DNA of 64,000 bases from positions 11,889,758 through 11,953,757 of the forward strand of contig CM063264.1 in NCBI GenBank assembly GCA_032158295.1. The letters are read 5' to 3'. The position numbers and the translations under genes are program-made. The notes beneath the pieces were generated by a model. That model was not told where the DNA came from. It ran no database searches and was given only the letters and a program-made list of their open reading frames with translations. Positions 24,951-37,204 of this stretch are shown here, in pieces (the stretch's first letter is position 1; every line of letters begins with the position of its first letter). The stretch comes from Pycnopodia helianthoides. Its lineage: Eukaryota > Echinodermata > Asteroidea > Forcipulatida > Asteriidae.

Positions 24951-25111
24951 AGATGGACTGCAATACGCGTTATTGACCGTCATCTTTAATGTAAAACGAT
25001 TGAAAAGTGCACGCGTGTACGCTCTACGCATGACTCTCAGCCAATGATAGCTCTTCACGCGTGCACAATTCATCAAAGATGGTGGTCAGTGACGCGTATT
25101 GCAATCCATCT
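24951..25111. repeat. 41-bp-armed inverted repeat just upstream of the FKBP gene
   Basis: The left arm 24951-24991 starts AGATGGACTGCAATACGCGT and the right arm 25071-25111 ends ACGCGTATTGCAATCCATCT. The arms match at most positions. The core holds a second pair, GTGCACGCGTG and CACGCGTGCAC. It ends 127 bp before the FKBP start codon and could be a miniature element that now lies in the promoter or 5' UTR. Confidence 0.6.
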
Positions 25112-25238
25112 ATTGAAAGAGCTATGCAGATGTGTACTGGACATCCTGCATATTGTTATGAAGTGTGCAATCTTTATGGATACTAAGTTAATAAGTGTTT
25201 TGTTGAATACCATTCACAAATATTTTAGAGTTTGGAAA

Positions 25239-28200
25239 ATGGCTGTTGAGAAAGAAATGGATCAAGCACCACAGAAGAACCCCCTTGCCGAAACAGGCGA
25301 AGATGTCACCCCTAATAAAGATGGAGGGGTCTTAAAGGCCATTATAAAAGAAGGTGTAGGCGAAGAGCGACCAATGAAGGGCGATAATGTGAGTGTGCAT
25401 TATGTGGGGACGTTGCTAAATGGAGAGGAATTTGACTCAAGCCGACGCAGAAATGAAAAGTTTTCTTTCAAGTTAGGAGAAGGTAAGACCCTAGCTTGAC
25501 TTAACTACTATTGTTATACATTTCAGGTAATGAAACCAAGGATGTCTTATAAGTGAACTTAATCACTGTAGCTCGCAAGCCTGAGGAAAAGTCTCTTAAA
25601 TTAAAATGCTTGCAATGAACCAGAAACACTGGGGTTAAACCCGACTCTTCCGTGATGTGTTCTGGGTTCCTTTATGTGCATGGGACCTATGGCTTAATGT
25701 CCCATCCCAAGGACAAAGCAATTTGGTAAAGCATCTTACTCAGGGACACAAGAGCCACGACCGGGACTCGAACCTACACTCTGCTGATTAGAAACACTAG
25801 AGCTTGAGTCCGGTGTGCTTAACCACTCATCCACAACACCCCACAACCTAACGTTTAGTGTGATAAACTGAAATGTGTTTTTACAAGATTTTATAATATC
25901 ATCAGTTACAAGTAACTTTCTCAAAATTAGTTTTATTGCTTGGACATTGACTTTAAAATAGTTTCCTGTTTGTCCCAGACAGTTACAGTACATGTATCAT
26001 GTACATTAGCTCAGTGGAAGAGCTAGTGGTGTATGCAGACTGGACTATGGTCAATAAATGAATAGGAGAGCATTCTTTGTATTGTCGTTGTTGATGGTTT
26101 ATCTGGGACATGAGAGGGCTCTGTCCCATAACATCAAGACTGGCAGTATCAGATGGGATGTAAAACTGTAGGTCTTGTGTGTTATCTAATGTACATCAAA
26201 CATACAGCACATTTGTTTGTGGAAGAGAAGGGGTTTGCCGTTTGCCCCGGTGTTTCTGGAGTGATGCATAATGCGCCATCTCTCTCTTTGAACATGTTTG
26301 GAGAGGTTGCCTATTTTTAATGCATATTTGAACATATTTGAGTGGAATTTTGACAATATTTTATGAAAACTATGTTATTTATTCTGGTTTCAAATTAGAA
26401 AAAGTAATTGCAGTCTAGGTTGTAAAGGATTGAGGGATATAGGAAGATATGTTATTGTTGTGCTTACTTAGCTTTCTAATGTCTTTATGTTTACTGTAAT
26501 TGTTTTTCAGGTAGAGTTATTAAGGCGTGGGATATGGGCGTGGCCACCATGAGACAAGGCGAGGTTGCTGTTCTTACATGTCAGTCTGAATACGCTTACG
26601 GCAAGAATGGTAAGTCTATAATCAGGTTAGATTCAATGTTTATAATAGGTCTTTGATCTGTCAAGTAATAAACCACAAGGGAAACTGACTGGGTAGATTT
26701 TAGATAATTTTGGATTGAACAAAGAAAATGTGACTAGAGCGGGATTTGAACCATTGACCTCCGGATTAACGTACCGGCGCTCTACCAACTGAGCTATCTA
26801 GCCCTATGTTGGCGGTCTCCCTATTTGTCAATATCTTTGTTCGGGGGTGCCAGTCAGAAGCCATACAACCGTTAACTACCGTGTAGCCAGGGATCACACC
26901 CAAGTTCACGATACAACCTGTCATAATGTTTTATAATTACATGTAATTGTGTCCTTCTGAGATAACGTTATTTATTTGTAATTTCACTAATGTTTTTAGC
27001 AAAAAATCATTGGATAATTTAATCATTCATGATGTTATAAATGCGCTTTTGATCATTGTGTAAAATGGTTGCAATATGACTAAATAAGTTAGCATTATTG
27101 TATAAATCTATAAGCAACACATCGTGTTGTTATTCTCAACTTAGGTTTAGACACAAAATTCTTCTGATTTAGAAACTTGAATCCTATTTTTGTTATCCCG
27201 TAGGTCAAGGTAAAATCCCACCCAATGCGACGCTGGTTTTTGAGGTAGAGCTTTTTGATTGGTCAGGAGAGGATCTGAGTGAAGCAAAAGATGGTGGTAT
27301 AATGCATCGGACTCTAGAGGCTGGTTCTGAGTATGATAAACCCACAGATAATTCAGCTCTGGAAGGTAATGATGGCGATCCTAATGGGGACTTAAAGTTT
27401 GTTAAATTTATGCTTAAATTCACCTGCACTTAACTTGTCTTCAAGGGTTCTCCCCAAGCCAAAGCTAGCTTATCGAGCTGGTACGCACAATTTGTTGCAA
27501 ACAAAATTACCTAAAAGGAAATTCACAAAAATCATAGAGATGAAACTATTTAGAATGTCCCAGATTGCACAATAGGGCTTTTAACCAGTTCCAAAGACCT
27601 TGTGCTCACGCCAGACTTCTAAATTTTGGGTCCAGGATGTCTCAAAGTTTTGAAAAATCTTGTGGAGAACCCTGTCCTCATTTGTCTTTTAGCCTCTTTC
27701 AACATTCCTACTGTCTAACCATGCGGTATTATTCAATGTGGTTTTGAATGATACTTATAGAATGAATGACTATGCCAAGCCTGTATGTAATATAATATCT
27801 TTGATACAACCCACACAACTCAAAAGTGTTTCAATATTTATGTTTTTGAAATGTTCTTGTGTATATTGCCTGTCCAAAATTTTAAGAAATAGTTTTTGGG
27901 GCAGACCGAACCTTTTGGCTTAAAGAATTTTTTACATTTTCTTTTTCAGTCTAGCATTCTCCATATCTATTTTTTGTTTTGTTGTTTCTCTGTTGTGTGT
28001 TATTTATTAAATTTGTGAAGAGAAATCCACATTATTATTATTGTTATTTTATTTCTCTCCACAAGTTCAATCAATTTTGTAAAATGTGGTGAATGCATAA
28101 AAAACAGAAAATGTAAGTTCTGTGCCCAGTTTGCCAGCAACCAACCCATGCAGTTGAATGGTAATAATTGATGGGTCAATTTTGTGGAAAATCCACCATG

Positions 28201-31200
28201 AGTTCAACAGGGCTCGATAAAAGTGTAATATTTTACAGTCATTTGTGTTTTTATTGTAATTTATCAATGTATTTAGTCATTTATTAATGTTCCTTTTAGT
28301 GTATTTATTTATGTCACGATTGTTTTGCGTTTGAGTAAATTGAATGGAATGTTTATGGGTGCAATATAAATCTATAAATTATTATTTGTGATTATAGTCA
28401 TGGTTACTTGTTGCATGCTATGAAAACAAATGAACTAATATATTACATTGAAGTGCTGTTTTAATTTGCTGGTACATGACTGGTTTTGGACGTTGGAAAT
28501 TGATGACTTGACTTATCAAATAAGGCATCAGACCTATTTGACTCCAATTCACTGAATGATTAATAATGACTGTACTTGCCTTGTTTCAGTTCATCTTGTT
28601 GGTAAACATGGCGACCGAGTCTTTGATGATCGTGATGTTAGTTTCATCCTGGGTGAAGGTACAAATTTTGACTTTATTTCTCAAGATTCTTCCTGATTTC
28701 AGGATTTTGTTTGCTTCTCACAGATCTCTCTTGGCCTTCAGATATTCATGAGATGTGAACAAATCCATTGAAGATAAAACAAAGCCCTTGCTTAAAGGAG
28801 CAGTTTCACCATGATCAAAGCAGGCCTGTGGCTGTACATTGAAGTGTGAACTCTCACCCAGTTACTGCACGTGCACACCCTCCCTCCAGATCATATCTAT
28901 AGAGGGCAGCATGCATGCAATAACTGGATGAGAGCTCATAATTCATTGTGCAGCCACATGCCTGCTATGTCATGATGATAGTGCCCCTTTAAAGGTATTG
29001 TACACTTTTGGTAACAGCTCAAAATCAGTGTCCACATTTTGTGTGATTCAACATATGCATGAACAAACAAACCTGTGAAAGTTTGAGCTCAATTGGTCAT
29101 CGAGGTCACGAGAAAATAGTGAAAAGAGATCTTATGTGTTTTCTGTTTTTTTCAAATTATCGCGCGCGATAATTACTATTGTTTTAGAAACGATAGCATT
29201 TTAGGCAGAAATATTTTAAGGAACCCTTTCTACCATTACTTACTTTAAATCATGTAAGTTATGTGTGAATCTGTGAACATTGTGTTTTTCGATCTTACCA
29301 ATAGTGTACAGGGCCTTTAAAACAACTCTTTGATTATGCTTATTTATTTAATAATTAATGGTGAAGTAGTTGTATGATTTCTCAAGGTGACTAACATTAA
29401 CTTACTTGTGATTGATTCTTTGTTTAGGATGTGATCATAATATACCTGAAGGAATTGAGAAAGGTCTTCAAGAAATGAAGAGCGGTGAGCTTGCTGAGTT
29501 TAAACTCAAACCAAAATATGGGTTTGGTGAAGCAGGGAATGCAGACTTCAATATTCCATCTGATGTTAGTCTTACATATCAAGTCAAACTCACATCATTT
29601 GAAAAGGTAAAACAAGATAAATGTATGGATTGGAGAAGTTGCATTAAGCTTGACTTTAAGCTTCAAAAATATTAAATTGTTGTAGCACCGTCTAATGGTT
29701 TACAAGGTGCTGTGGCGCATTTAGCAGCCACTGCCAGTATCACCAAGGAGAACCCCTTCTCTTAGCGATAAGTGTAACTTGATTCTTTACATGCATTACA
29801 CGACACACAGGACCTAAGCAATAACGGTTAAGTGTCTTGATTAATGACGCAAGTGTCCAGACCGGGACCTGAACCCACACTCTGCTGATCAGCGCCAGAG
29901 TTTGAGTTCGGTGCTCTTAACTGCTCGGCCAGGACGTGCCATTATATATATATATATATATTTTTTTTTGGGGGGGGGGTTGAAAAGATACATAATTATA
30001 TAACCATATTGATGAAAGTTGCCGATAACGACCTAAGGCTACGGAAATCAACCAGTATGGAGCCCTCCATTGAGGAGTGTTAGAATCATTCAAGTCCTTT
30101 AGACGATTATGAAGGACTTCAGAAAGTTATTGTTAACACTGACCACTGACTCATCATAGAGTTGCTTAAGCAGAGAATATTGCTTAACAAATGTCCGCAT
30201 AGACAAAAATTAGCCAGAAACCAGTCACAAATGTTACATGTGACATTTTGGCTGGTGACCTTTATTCTGGTAAACAAAACTGTTTTGCGCTTAACTACTT
30301 TTTGTGCTTAAGTAGCTGCTAATTCGGATACTGCCTTAGTTTTGATGAACTTCATTTTAGTCCAAACCCATCAGCACTTGTTTATACACCTGTTGATATT
30401 TATGACTGAGTATACCTGGCTGTACCTGTCAGGGTTAGGGTTAGAATGCAGTGTAACTTAAGTAATCAATTAAAATTGGAGTTTTCCCATTGTTGAAGAA
30501 ATGACTTGAATATCTGCCTCTAGCTACTGAGCAAGCTGGTTGGACTGTGGTAAGACATCTGCTCTTAAATGGCATCGGTCGTTGGTTCGAATCCCACCCG
30601 AGTAGTATGCCTGGGGATTTCTTTCCCAGGACTTGTGGAAAGTACCGAGTATACAGTGCTTTACACACATCGGTGTATGGGTAACACCAAATAATATTCT
30701 TTCTTGTTGATGCATATTTAACATCTATTAAATTTGAACATCTTTGTTTTGATCTTATTTGTTGATTCTGTAGGCAAAGGAGTCATGGGAAATGAACCCA
30801 ACGGAGAAATTGAGTTCAGCAGAGATAGCCAAGACAAAAGGAACAGAGAAGTTCAAGGTAAGATTTAATAGATTAAAGTAGTCCTTTTTCATATCTGCCC
30901 GCCCTCTGAAACTTGTTGCCCATCAATATCCATTGCTTAACATCTATTTATTTCAACAGTTTTCTCCTTGATGCAACCGATAATATTCAAAGTTTTTAAT
31001 TGTTTATGTTTTTGAAATGTTTTCATCTGTGTATTGCCTGTCTGAACTTTTTAGAAATAATTTTATTGGCAGACTGAACCTTTTGGTTAACGGAAAATGT
31101 TTACATTTTTCTGCTGAGTCTAGTCTTCTCCATATCTATTTTACACTTTAGTGTTTCTCTTTTGTGTGTAATTTATTGAATTTGTGGAGAGATATAAAAT

Positions 31201-34109
31201 AATAATAGACTAAGACTAAATAGGTAAGACTGATCTGTTAAAGATGATCATTTACTTATTGATTCAATATGTAAATGTCTGCTTACTGTAAGCGTTGATG
31301 TTTGCTTACTGTAAGTGTTGATTTCTGCTTTCTGTAAGCATTAATGTCTGCTTACTGTAAGCGTTTATGTCTGCTTACTGTAAGCTTTGATGTTTGCTTA
31401 TGGTAAACAGAACCATGAAATTTGGAGCCAGAGTTCATAACGAAGATTTGTGATTTTGTTCACTTTATATTTGTGTGTTAATTAGTAGGTATATTAAATG
31501 TATTTTATTATTTGTTATTTGCTGTTTATTTATTGATGTTTTTGTAGTTATTGTTAATTGTTTTACTGTGGTGGTAAGGGGAGGGGATTTATTTATTGAC
31601 ATCGTTGTTTGTTAACATGTACCTCAATGTCTCTGACTAGGCCGGTGAATACAATAAAGCAGTGAAGCAATACAAGAGAATTGTTGACTACTTAGACCAT
31701 GACTCTGAATTCTCAGATGAAGAGAAGAAGATATCCAAAGAGATCCTCTTGGCTGGACATCTTAATCTTGCTATGTCTTACATCAAGATGGAAGAGTTTA
31801 CTCAAGCTGTGGAATCATGTGATAAGGTTAGTACTAATAGTCAAATAATAGGTTTGTTTACTCAAATTCAATGCTGTTTTGGTTGAATATCATCAAAATT
31901 GAGGAAAGAACTGGAAATTCTCTGCACAAAAATGTACAGACTATACATGTATGTTTGAAATGTGGCGTCTTCGAATTTTGAATTTTGACAAAAATTGCAC
32001 TTACAGATTATCAAGCACAGTGATATTTTACAGCAATTTAGCATGAGGTTAGAGACGTGCAGTCTGTTTTTTTCCATTTTCATAAGGATTCTATTTATTG
32101 GAAAATGAGTGGATGTGAAAATTTCATTCGATCTTGGAGACTCTCTTTAAATGAAATCATTTATTACTTTAACTCTGGATATTTCTCCATAATAGGCTCT
32201 TGAGATCGATGAAAATAACATCAAAGGTCTGTTTAGACGAGGGCAGGCCAATCTATCCATGGCTGACCCAATCTTGGCAAAGAATGACTTCAGTCAAGTT
32301 GTAGAGCTTGATCCCAGCAACAAAGCAGCTAAGAATCAACTTGTTATCTGTCAGCATAAGATTAAACAAGCCAATGAAAAGGAGAAGAAACTTTATGGCA
32401 AGATGTTTGAAAAGTTTGCCGAACAAGACAGAAAGGTAAGGACAAGAAATCGATCACAATCTGACAATGTGACATACACAGGTTGCAACAATATGGTAGA
32501 CAGAGGGTCACAAGAGTTGTTATGACTGGTTACCACTTCATGTTGGTATTCTGGAAAATGTTCCTAGCCTACCTACAGTATTATTTTATTAACTTTTTTG
32601 TGCTTCTTGAGTAATCGTTTTCCTTTGAAAATTGTTGCCGCAATGAAACTAAGAGAAGATTTATCTCTTCTGTTGAATGAGTGATACTCTGCAGAATTGT
32701 AATATATTTATGAGACTCAAACTCAACATTTTGACATTTTTTTTAAAAACAATGATATTGAGTTGAAAAGCACAAGACCACCGGACTTGTCCTTTCTTGA
32801 GTTTACTGGCCCATCGCTAAAATTACTGGCCTCGGGCCAGCGGTCCAGTGTAAAATTCGAGCCCTGGAAACCCTGACTTGACAAAGGAAAGACAACAATG
32901 GTTCTCATAATTAGCACCGGGATTTGATGTTGTCATATGAACAAATGGAGCAGGCATTCACCTTGATTCGCAAAACCTGGGCCGTGAGGCATGACCAAAA
33001 GTCTGCCATGGTATGCTGGAATCTTAGAGCGCTCAGACTTGCCTCCAATTGAGCCAAATGTGATGACAAACAATGGAGGCAGCCTGTTAATTCTGTATGC
33101 CGCATTTGTACAACAACAGGAAATAGGTCAGGGGTTTCACAATAACCCATCGAAAGGGATTTTACAAGGCATGTTTTCCAGAACCTGTTGTTTCTTGTTG
33201 GGAATGAAGCGATCATGGTGGGTGCCTGCCCACTACGCTTCACACTGGAAAAGTTTGGGTGGATGTAACTCAGCCATCTGCCTGCCAGCAAAAAAATAGG
33301 AAAATCTTAAGTTGTTCTTGGGGTTAAAAAACGTCTGTCTCGTAAGTCTTCCACCAATTTCTTCATTCAACATAACGGTGTTTTTTTCTTGTGAAGTTCT
33401 CTGTAGACTGAGCTATCATCTCTGTACAACATTGGACAGACCTCAGGTGTTGCTGAGTCTGCTCAATTTGAAATTTAACCTTTTCATTTTCCAGGGAAAT
33501 AATACAAATTCAGAATTTTTGTTATGTTTTGGGAAATGATGGATAGTATGTTATCATTGATAAACAGGAAATTGTCAATTTTTGGCATGACCTTAAATTT
33601 GACCTTTTGGTGTAAGGTTCAATCTTATTGATACAAGATGCTTGCAGCTAGGAAGATCTCTAAAGGACAGCATTGAACTCATTCTTTGAGTCCCAGTCTG
33701 ATTTACCAGTCATACAATACTGTTCAAGGGTTACATTGTATTTCAATTCTGCAAAGTTTCAAAATGGTCATCTTAAATGTTCTTCATGTAGTTTTATTTG
33801 ATTTCATAAACACCACTTCAATTAACTTTAGTATCAGAAAAACAAATAGTGTTAAAACTTAACCATTGTTATTGTTTAGAGTCTTCAAGAGAAACTGAAG
33901 TTGTTTATTTGTTTGTTTTTGTTTTTTAGGCTGAAGAAGCGACTCAAACCAACACTGAGCTACCGACGGACTACGGTGGTGTATTTAAGAAAGAAGATGT
34001 TGATGCTCCTACTGATGGTGGAGATGGACAAAGTAATGAACCATCAAATAGCAGTCAGGAAACAAGTGAGACACAGAATTCTAAAGAGTCAATGGAAGTG
34101 GAGGTATAG
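25239..34109 (+). CDS. FKBP4: FKBP4/5-type peptidyl-prolyl isomerase, HSP90 co-chaperone (9 exons)
   Basis: Exons 25239-25482, 26511-26609, 27204-27365, 28590-28658, 29428-29606, 30774-30857, 31641-31826, 32196-32435 and 33930-34109 join in frame (1,443 nt, 480 aa; vertebrate FKBP4/5 are about 457-459 aa). All junctions are GT-AG. Domains: FK1 about residues 30-145 with the active-site residues of the family (Y in VHYVG, FD in EEFDSS, W in KAWDMG, Y in YAYGKNG); FK2 about 146-260; three TPRs about 270-400, which in this family bind the HSP90 C-terminus; then an acidic Ser/Thr-rich tail. Cytosolic prolyl isomerase and co-chaperone by homology. An open frame continues upstream to ATG 25044, but it crosses a fold-back repeat, so MAVEKEM at 25239 is preferred. 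A TTTTAG at 25223-25228 could be the acceptor of a 5' UTR intron. An invertebrate single copy would be equally related to FKBP4 and FKBP5. Confidence 0.93.
25625..25853 (-). mobile_element. tRNA-Leu-derived SINE in FKBP intron 1
   Basis: Read on the minus strand, the head resembles a class II tRNA-Leu: GTGGATGAGTGGTTAAGC (A box), GGACTCAAGCTCTAG around a CAA anticodon position, a variable arm, then GGTTCGAGTCCCG (B box, about 25762-25774). The body runs leftward to about 25625. The stem pairing is broken, so it is not a working tRNA. Same family as 29690-29940 and 56101-56235. Confidence 0.65.
26727..26812 (-). mobile_element. tRNA-like SINE head in FKBP intron 2
   Basis: On the minus strand: GGGCTAGATAGCTCAGTTGG (A box) and GGTTCAAATCCCGCTCTAGTC (B box), spaced as in a tRNA. 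The anticodon arm is imperfect and position 33 is C instead of T, so this is a tRNA-derived repeat. A related, interrupted copy flanks the hAT-like element at 48435-49114. Confidence 0.55.
27440..28045. repeat. Dispersed repeats in FKBP intron 3
   Basis: Two non-coding repeats lie end to end. Part 27535-27690 matches 43335-43495 in TMEM41B (words around CATTTAGAATG, AGGGCTTTT and GTTTTGAAAAA). Part 27800-28030 matches 30960-31205 in FKBP intron 6 (ATGTTTTTGAAATGTT, GAACCTTTTGG, TCTCCATATCTATTTT) and ends in an ATT-type microsatellite. Confidence 0.5.
28793..28987. mobile_element. Fold-back element, family B (FKBP intron 4)
   Basis: An inverted repeat with arms around CATGATCAAAGCAGGCCTGT and GCCTGCTATGTCATGATG, and inner arms CTCTCACCCAGTTACTGCA and GCATGCAATAACTGGATGAGAG. 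It matches 63190-63385. It sits directly against the family C element at 28988. Confidence 0.6.
28988..29321. mobile_element. TTTAAAGG-ended fold-back element, family C (FKBP intron 4)
   Basis: 334 bp. The left end reads TTTAAAGGTATTGTACACTT and the right end AGTGTACAGGGCCTTTAAA. The interior shares ACAAACCTGTGAAAGTTTGA and GGTCACGAGAAAATAGTGAA with family D at 36137-36523, so C and D are related. It is non-coding. Confidence 0.6.
29690..29940 (-). mobile_element. tRNA-Leu-derived SINE in FKBP intron 5
   Basis: On the minus strand the head reads CTGGCCGAGCAGTTAAGAGC (A box), then CACCGAACTCAAACTCTGG and GGGTTCAGGTCCCGG (B box), the clearest tRNA-Leu(CAA) resemblance in the window. The body extends left to about 29690. 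A short (TA)n tract and a G run lie just right of it (29943-29980). Confidence 0.65.
30150..30325. mobile_element. Degenerate family A fold-back element (FKBP intron 5)
   Basis: It has GCTTAAGCAGAGAATATTGC at the left and TTTTTGTGCTTAAGTAGCTG at the right, with the interior CCAGTCACAAATGTTACATG and GGCTGGTGACC shared with 8597-8788. The outermost GGGCCC ends are lost. Confidence 0.45.
30520..30700 (+). mobile_element. tRNA-derived SINE, second family (FKBP intron 5)
   Basis: A degenerate A-box region around GCAAGCTGGTTGGACTGTGG and a B box GGTTCGAATCCCACC at about 30593-30607, followed by a body with AGTACCGAGTATACAGTGCT. A reversed piece of the same body is at about 51548-51590. Confidence 0.5.
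31275..31411. repeat. 23-bp tandem repeat, about 6 copies (FKBP intron 6)
   Basis: The unit is ATGTCTGCTTACTGTAAGCG plus TTG, with small changes. Each unit contains the self-complementary GCTTAC...GTAAGC, so every repeat can fold on its own. Confidence 0.7.
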
Positions 34110-34159
34110 GGATAACCCAACTACTGTTTCATGTCCTTAATTCAAGCACTGACTTGTAA

Positions 34160-34165
34160 AATAAA
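34160..34165 (+). promoter_or_regulatory. Candidate poly(A) signal of the FKBP gene
   Basis: A canonical AATAAA 51 bp downstream of the stop codon. Later AATAAA words could produce longer 3' UTRs. Confidence 0.5.
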
Positions 34166-36136
34166 GCTTAAGAATTCAATTTGCTGATTTCTGTCATTGA
34201 AAATGCAAGACATATGAAATTTAAATTCATTTTATTCCTGATAGTGTCCATCATTGGTTTAAATGATTGAACATTCTTTATCTCAGGTGTGGAAGTTTGG
34301 GTTAAAATGAAACATTTTTAAAGGTTGATGATGTATAAAATAAATGCAGTTTTATTCCACAAGACAACCTGAGCACATTGGTTGAATGTAGGATTGGAAT
34401 TAATACAGACTGTGTAACTTTTGACATGTTGTGGTTATTAAAGAGCCATAGAGCCAGGACTTCCTGCAGGCACAAAGTGGACACAAGTCTGCAAAAGAAA
34501 ACAAAATCCGCCCCTTTCGTATAATCAGCTATTATTTTTTTTTACAATACTTGATTTGATATGAAAGTACAAAATGTAAAACTTCCTGTGGTAACAATGA
34601 GGAATCTTGCCTGCCATGAAATGTTCATGGTCACTCTTTTTGTAAACAAGATGACATAATTTGTGTGGAGGTCATGTCCATTTTTCCCTGGCCCCTTGAC
34701 CTATGTTTCCCTTTAATATGATCCTATAACAGTTTTATATTTTTTGATGGAAGTTGCAAGTTCTTAGACATGTCATCAGCTTGAAATATGAACTTAACTA
34801 GTTACAAGTCCAAGAGATGCTAAAAGAAATGTCACTTATTTGAGTCTGGTGGTTTACCCTCCATATTACCATTTTCATGGCTCTACTTACCAATTTTGCT
34901 CTTATGGTAGCCGCAAATTCTATGCTGAACATTCCAGTAAGCATATTTCACAGGTTGGCAAGGAATTTGTTCTTGTGCGCATACCTACTTTGTGTTAATT
35001 CACACATCTAGCACAACAAATACTGCTTAGCTGTAAGCGGAGAATGATGTTAAGCTTAGCGTTTTGTAGTAAGCAGAGCCATGAAATTGGCCCAGAAAGT
35101 ATCAGTATTGAATCTATTTAAATCAGAAAATTTAAATGTAAATGTTCAAAGTAAATGAATAATCTGGAATCTCTTGTCAAAAGTAGTAGTTAGCTTGTAA
35201 ATTTTCTTGGTAAAACTGGAAATTGATCGGATGATGTAATTGGAAATGATTAACTTTAGGCATTGATTTTTGTAAACGGAAATGACAGTTCAATGAAATA
35301 AATGTTTGAATATTTGAAAGCTTAGTGCATAGTTTCTGCTTAAAGCTGGTAGAATATCCATGTTTTTCTTTTTACAAATATTTTATTTCTAATATCATCA
35401 TTAGAACAAACGTTTGATGATGCAGATGTACTTGTTTCATTCATCATTGACTCTTTTCTGTATGTAATGCAGGGTTAGAGATGTACCACTTGTTTCTGTT
35501 CTTACATTTTTTTATACATTTGCTACAAGTATTTGATAATTTCACATATTAATATTTTCATGCTGTAAACATGAATCTCAGTCAAAATGATCTCCCAAAA
35601 CCAGTCATCATTCAGGCCTTTGAGTTGTCTGCTTTTTTCCTTATTTCTGAATTTTTCATTTATCTCCCTTCATCTGCATATTTTCTTATAAGAGACGAAG
35701 AGGCATTACAGTGAAGAAAGACCAAGCTATTGTGACCAAACCTGAAGATTTCTATTTGAGATTGCCTTATGTAAGAAGGGGAAAGATTGTGTCAACCAAA
35801 CTTAAAAAATTATAACATCTTGTACATGTATATCCAAGGAGCTTCATTTCCACACTAAGAGGATAATGCTACCCCCCCCCCCCGGGTAAAAGGTCAAAAC
35901 TGTCATAAGTTTAAATATAAAGCTTTTATAGTATAAATTGTGATAGCCTAATATTTTGCTCTTTCGCATTGCTGATATTCCTTTATGTATCCATGTGAAT
36001 AAATGTCCTGTGTAGGCTTGTAAGTTTAACAGTATGTCAATAATAAGCAAGATATTAAAGAAATAAATTCATTCTACTTGAGTAATGTGTGTATTGGGGA
36101 CTTGGATCAATGTCTGTGGTTATGTACATGTAGGTA

Positions 36137-36523
36137 TTAAAGGAACATAATTGGTTTTTGCTAACGAAATAGTTGCTGGCAGTGTAAGCACTTAAGTAAT
36201 CCACCATATACATAAACTGACAAACCTGTAAAGTTTGAGATTGATCGGCCATCTGGGTCACGAGAAAATAGTGAAAAACCGATTACACATTTGCATGAAA
36301 TCATATAGATTCAACAAATGAATAAAACGCTCACTGAGCGATAAACTTCAATCGGAAAATTAGTTTATTCATCTCTCATCAAGTATGGCATTTCAGACAT
36401 AAATATTTCAAGGGATGTTTTCTACTGTCATCATCATTAGACCGTGTAAGTTTTATGTAAATCTGTGATCAAAAAGTATATTTTACAAGTTTTTTTCTTA
36501 CCAATTCTGTAATGTTCCTTTAA
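36137..36523. mobile_element. TTAAAGGAACAT-ended fold-back element, family D
   Basis: 387 bp with ends TTAAAGGAACATAATTGG and CCAATTCTGTAATGTTCCTT followed by TAA. It shares its interior with 9209-9454 (reverse) and partly with 28988-29321. It is non-coding. The outer TTAA could be target sequence. Confidence 0.6.
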
Positions 36524-36647
36524 TCGATAAATCACCTCATGATAAACCAGTTTGTGATATAAAAGCACCTCATGCTTAGGTCATGAAGGTCGGGTTTAGT
36601 TGGTTAGGGAAGGTCATACTTTGTAATTGCCCCAAAAGCTTACTTAA

Positions 36648-36866
36648 CCCTCCTACTCTCGTGACTCTTGGCAACATTTTCCAGTGAGTTGACTAACCAT
36701 TTGAAACTATTCGACTGCCAAGGTTGTGTACGGTGGCACAACTGTGCACAGAACTAACTGTACTGTGTACATGCATTCCCTCATGGTATCATATTTCAGG
36801 CTGGCATAGTTTATCTATCATTCAAAACCACAGTGAATGGTATTGAATGGTCAGACAGCAAGAGGG
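36648..36866. mobile_element. TTAA-flanked miniature element, copy 1
   Basis: 219 bp bounded by TTAA on both sides (36644-36647, 36867-36870), with inverted ends CCCTCCTACTCTC and GACAGCAAGAGGG (10 of 13 complementary). A TTAA target plus CCCT ends resembles piggyBac-type elements. A second copy is at 38910-39132. Confidence 0.68.
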
Positions 36867-37027
36867 TTAAAGATGGTAATGGTAGCAATGCTGTGAAACT
36901 ATTTCGTCTTGAGCATCCTGTGAAGTTATTTCATCTAAACAAAATTGATTCTGAGAAACGATCCATGCATCAATCATTTCTGAGGTTTCTGAGGGTTGGT
37001 GTATGTTAGTGAATGCTACTGCCAGGG

Positions 37028-37204
37028 AATGAACCTCGGGGTTGAACCTCGGGGATGAACCTCGGGGTTTAATCTCGGGGTTGAATCTCGGGGTTGAACC
37101 TCGGTGTTGAACCTCTGGGTTGATTCTCGGGGATGAACCTCGGGGTTGAACTCGGGGGTTGAATCTCGGGTTGAACCTCGGGGTTGAACCTCGGGGTTGA
37201 ATCT
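37028..37204. repeat. 14-bp tandem repeat (GTTGAACCTCGGGG)
   Basis: About 12-13 copies of a 14-bp unit with one-base changes and some 13- and 15-bp variants. The minus strand is open through it (NPEV/STPR-type peptide repeats), but this follows from the repeat alone and is not evidence of a gene. Confidence 0.75.

Noticed and set aside
25044..25238. 65-residue N-terminal extension of the FKBP protein from ATG 25044
   Set aside because: The stretch overlaps an inverted repeat (24951-25111), has no resemblance to the family, and the known N-terminus fits the ATG at 25239.
26727..26812. Functional tRNA gene
   Set aside because: The A and B boxes are good, but the anticodon stem is broken and position 33 is C. 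It belongs to a dispersed repeat.
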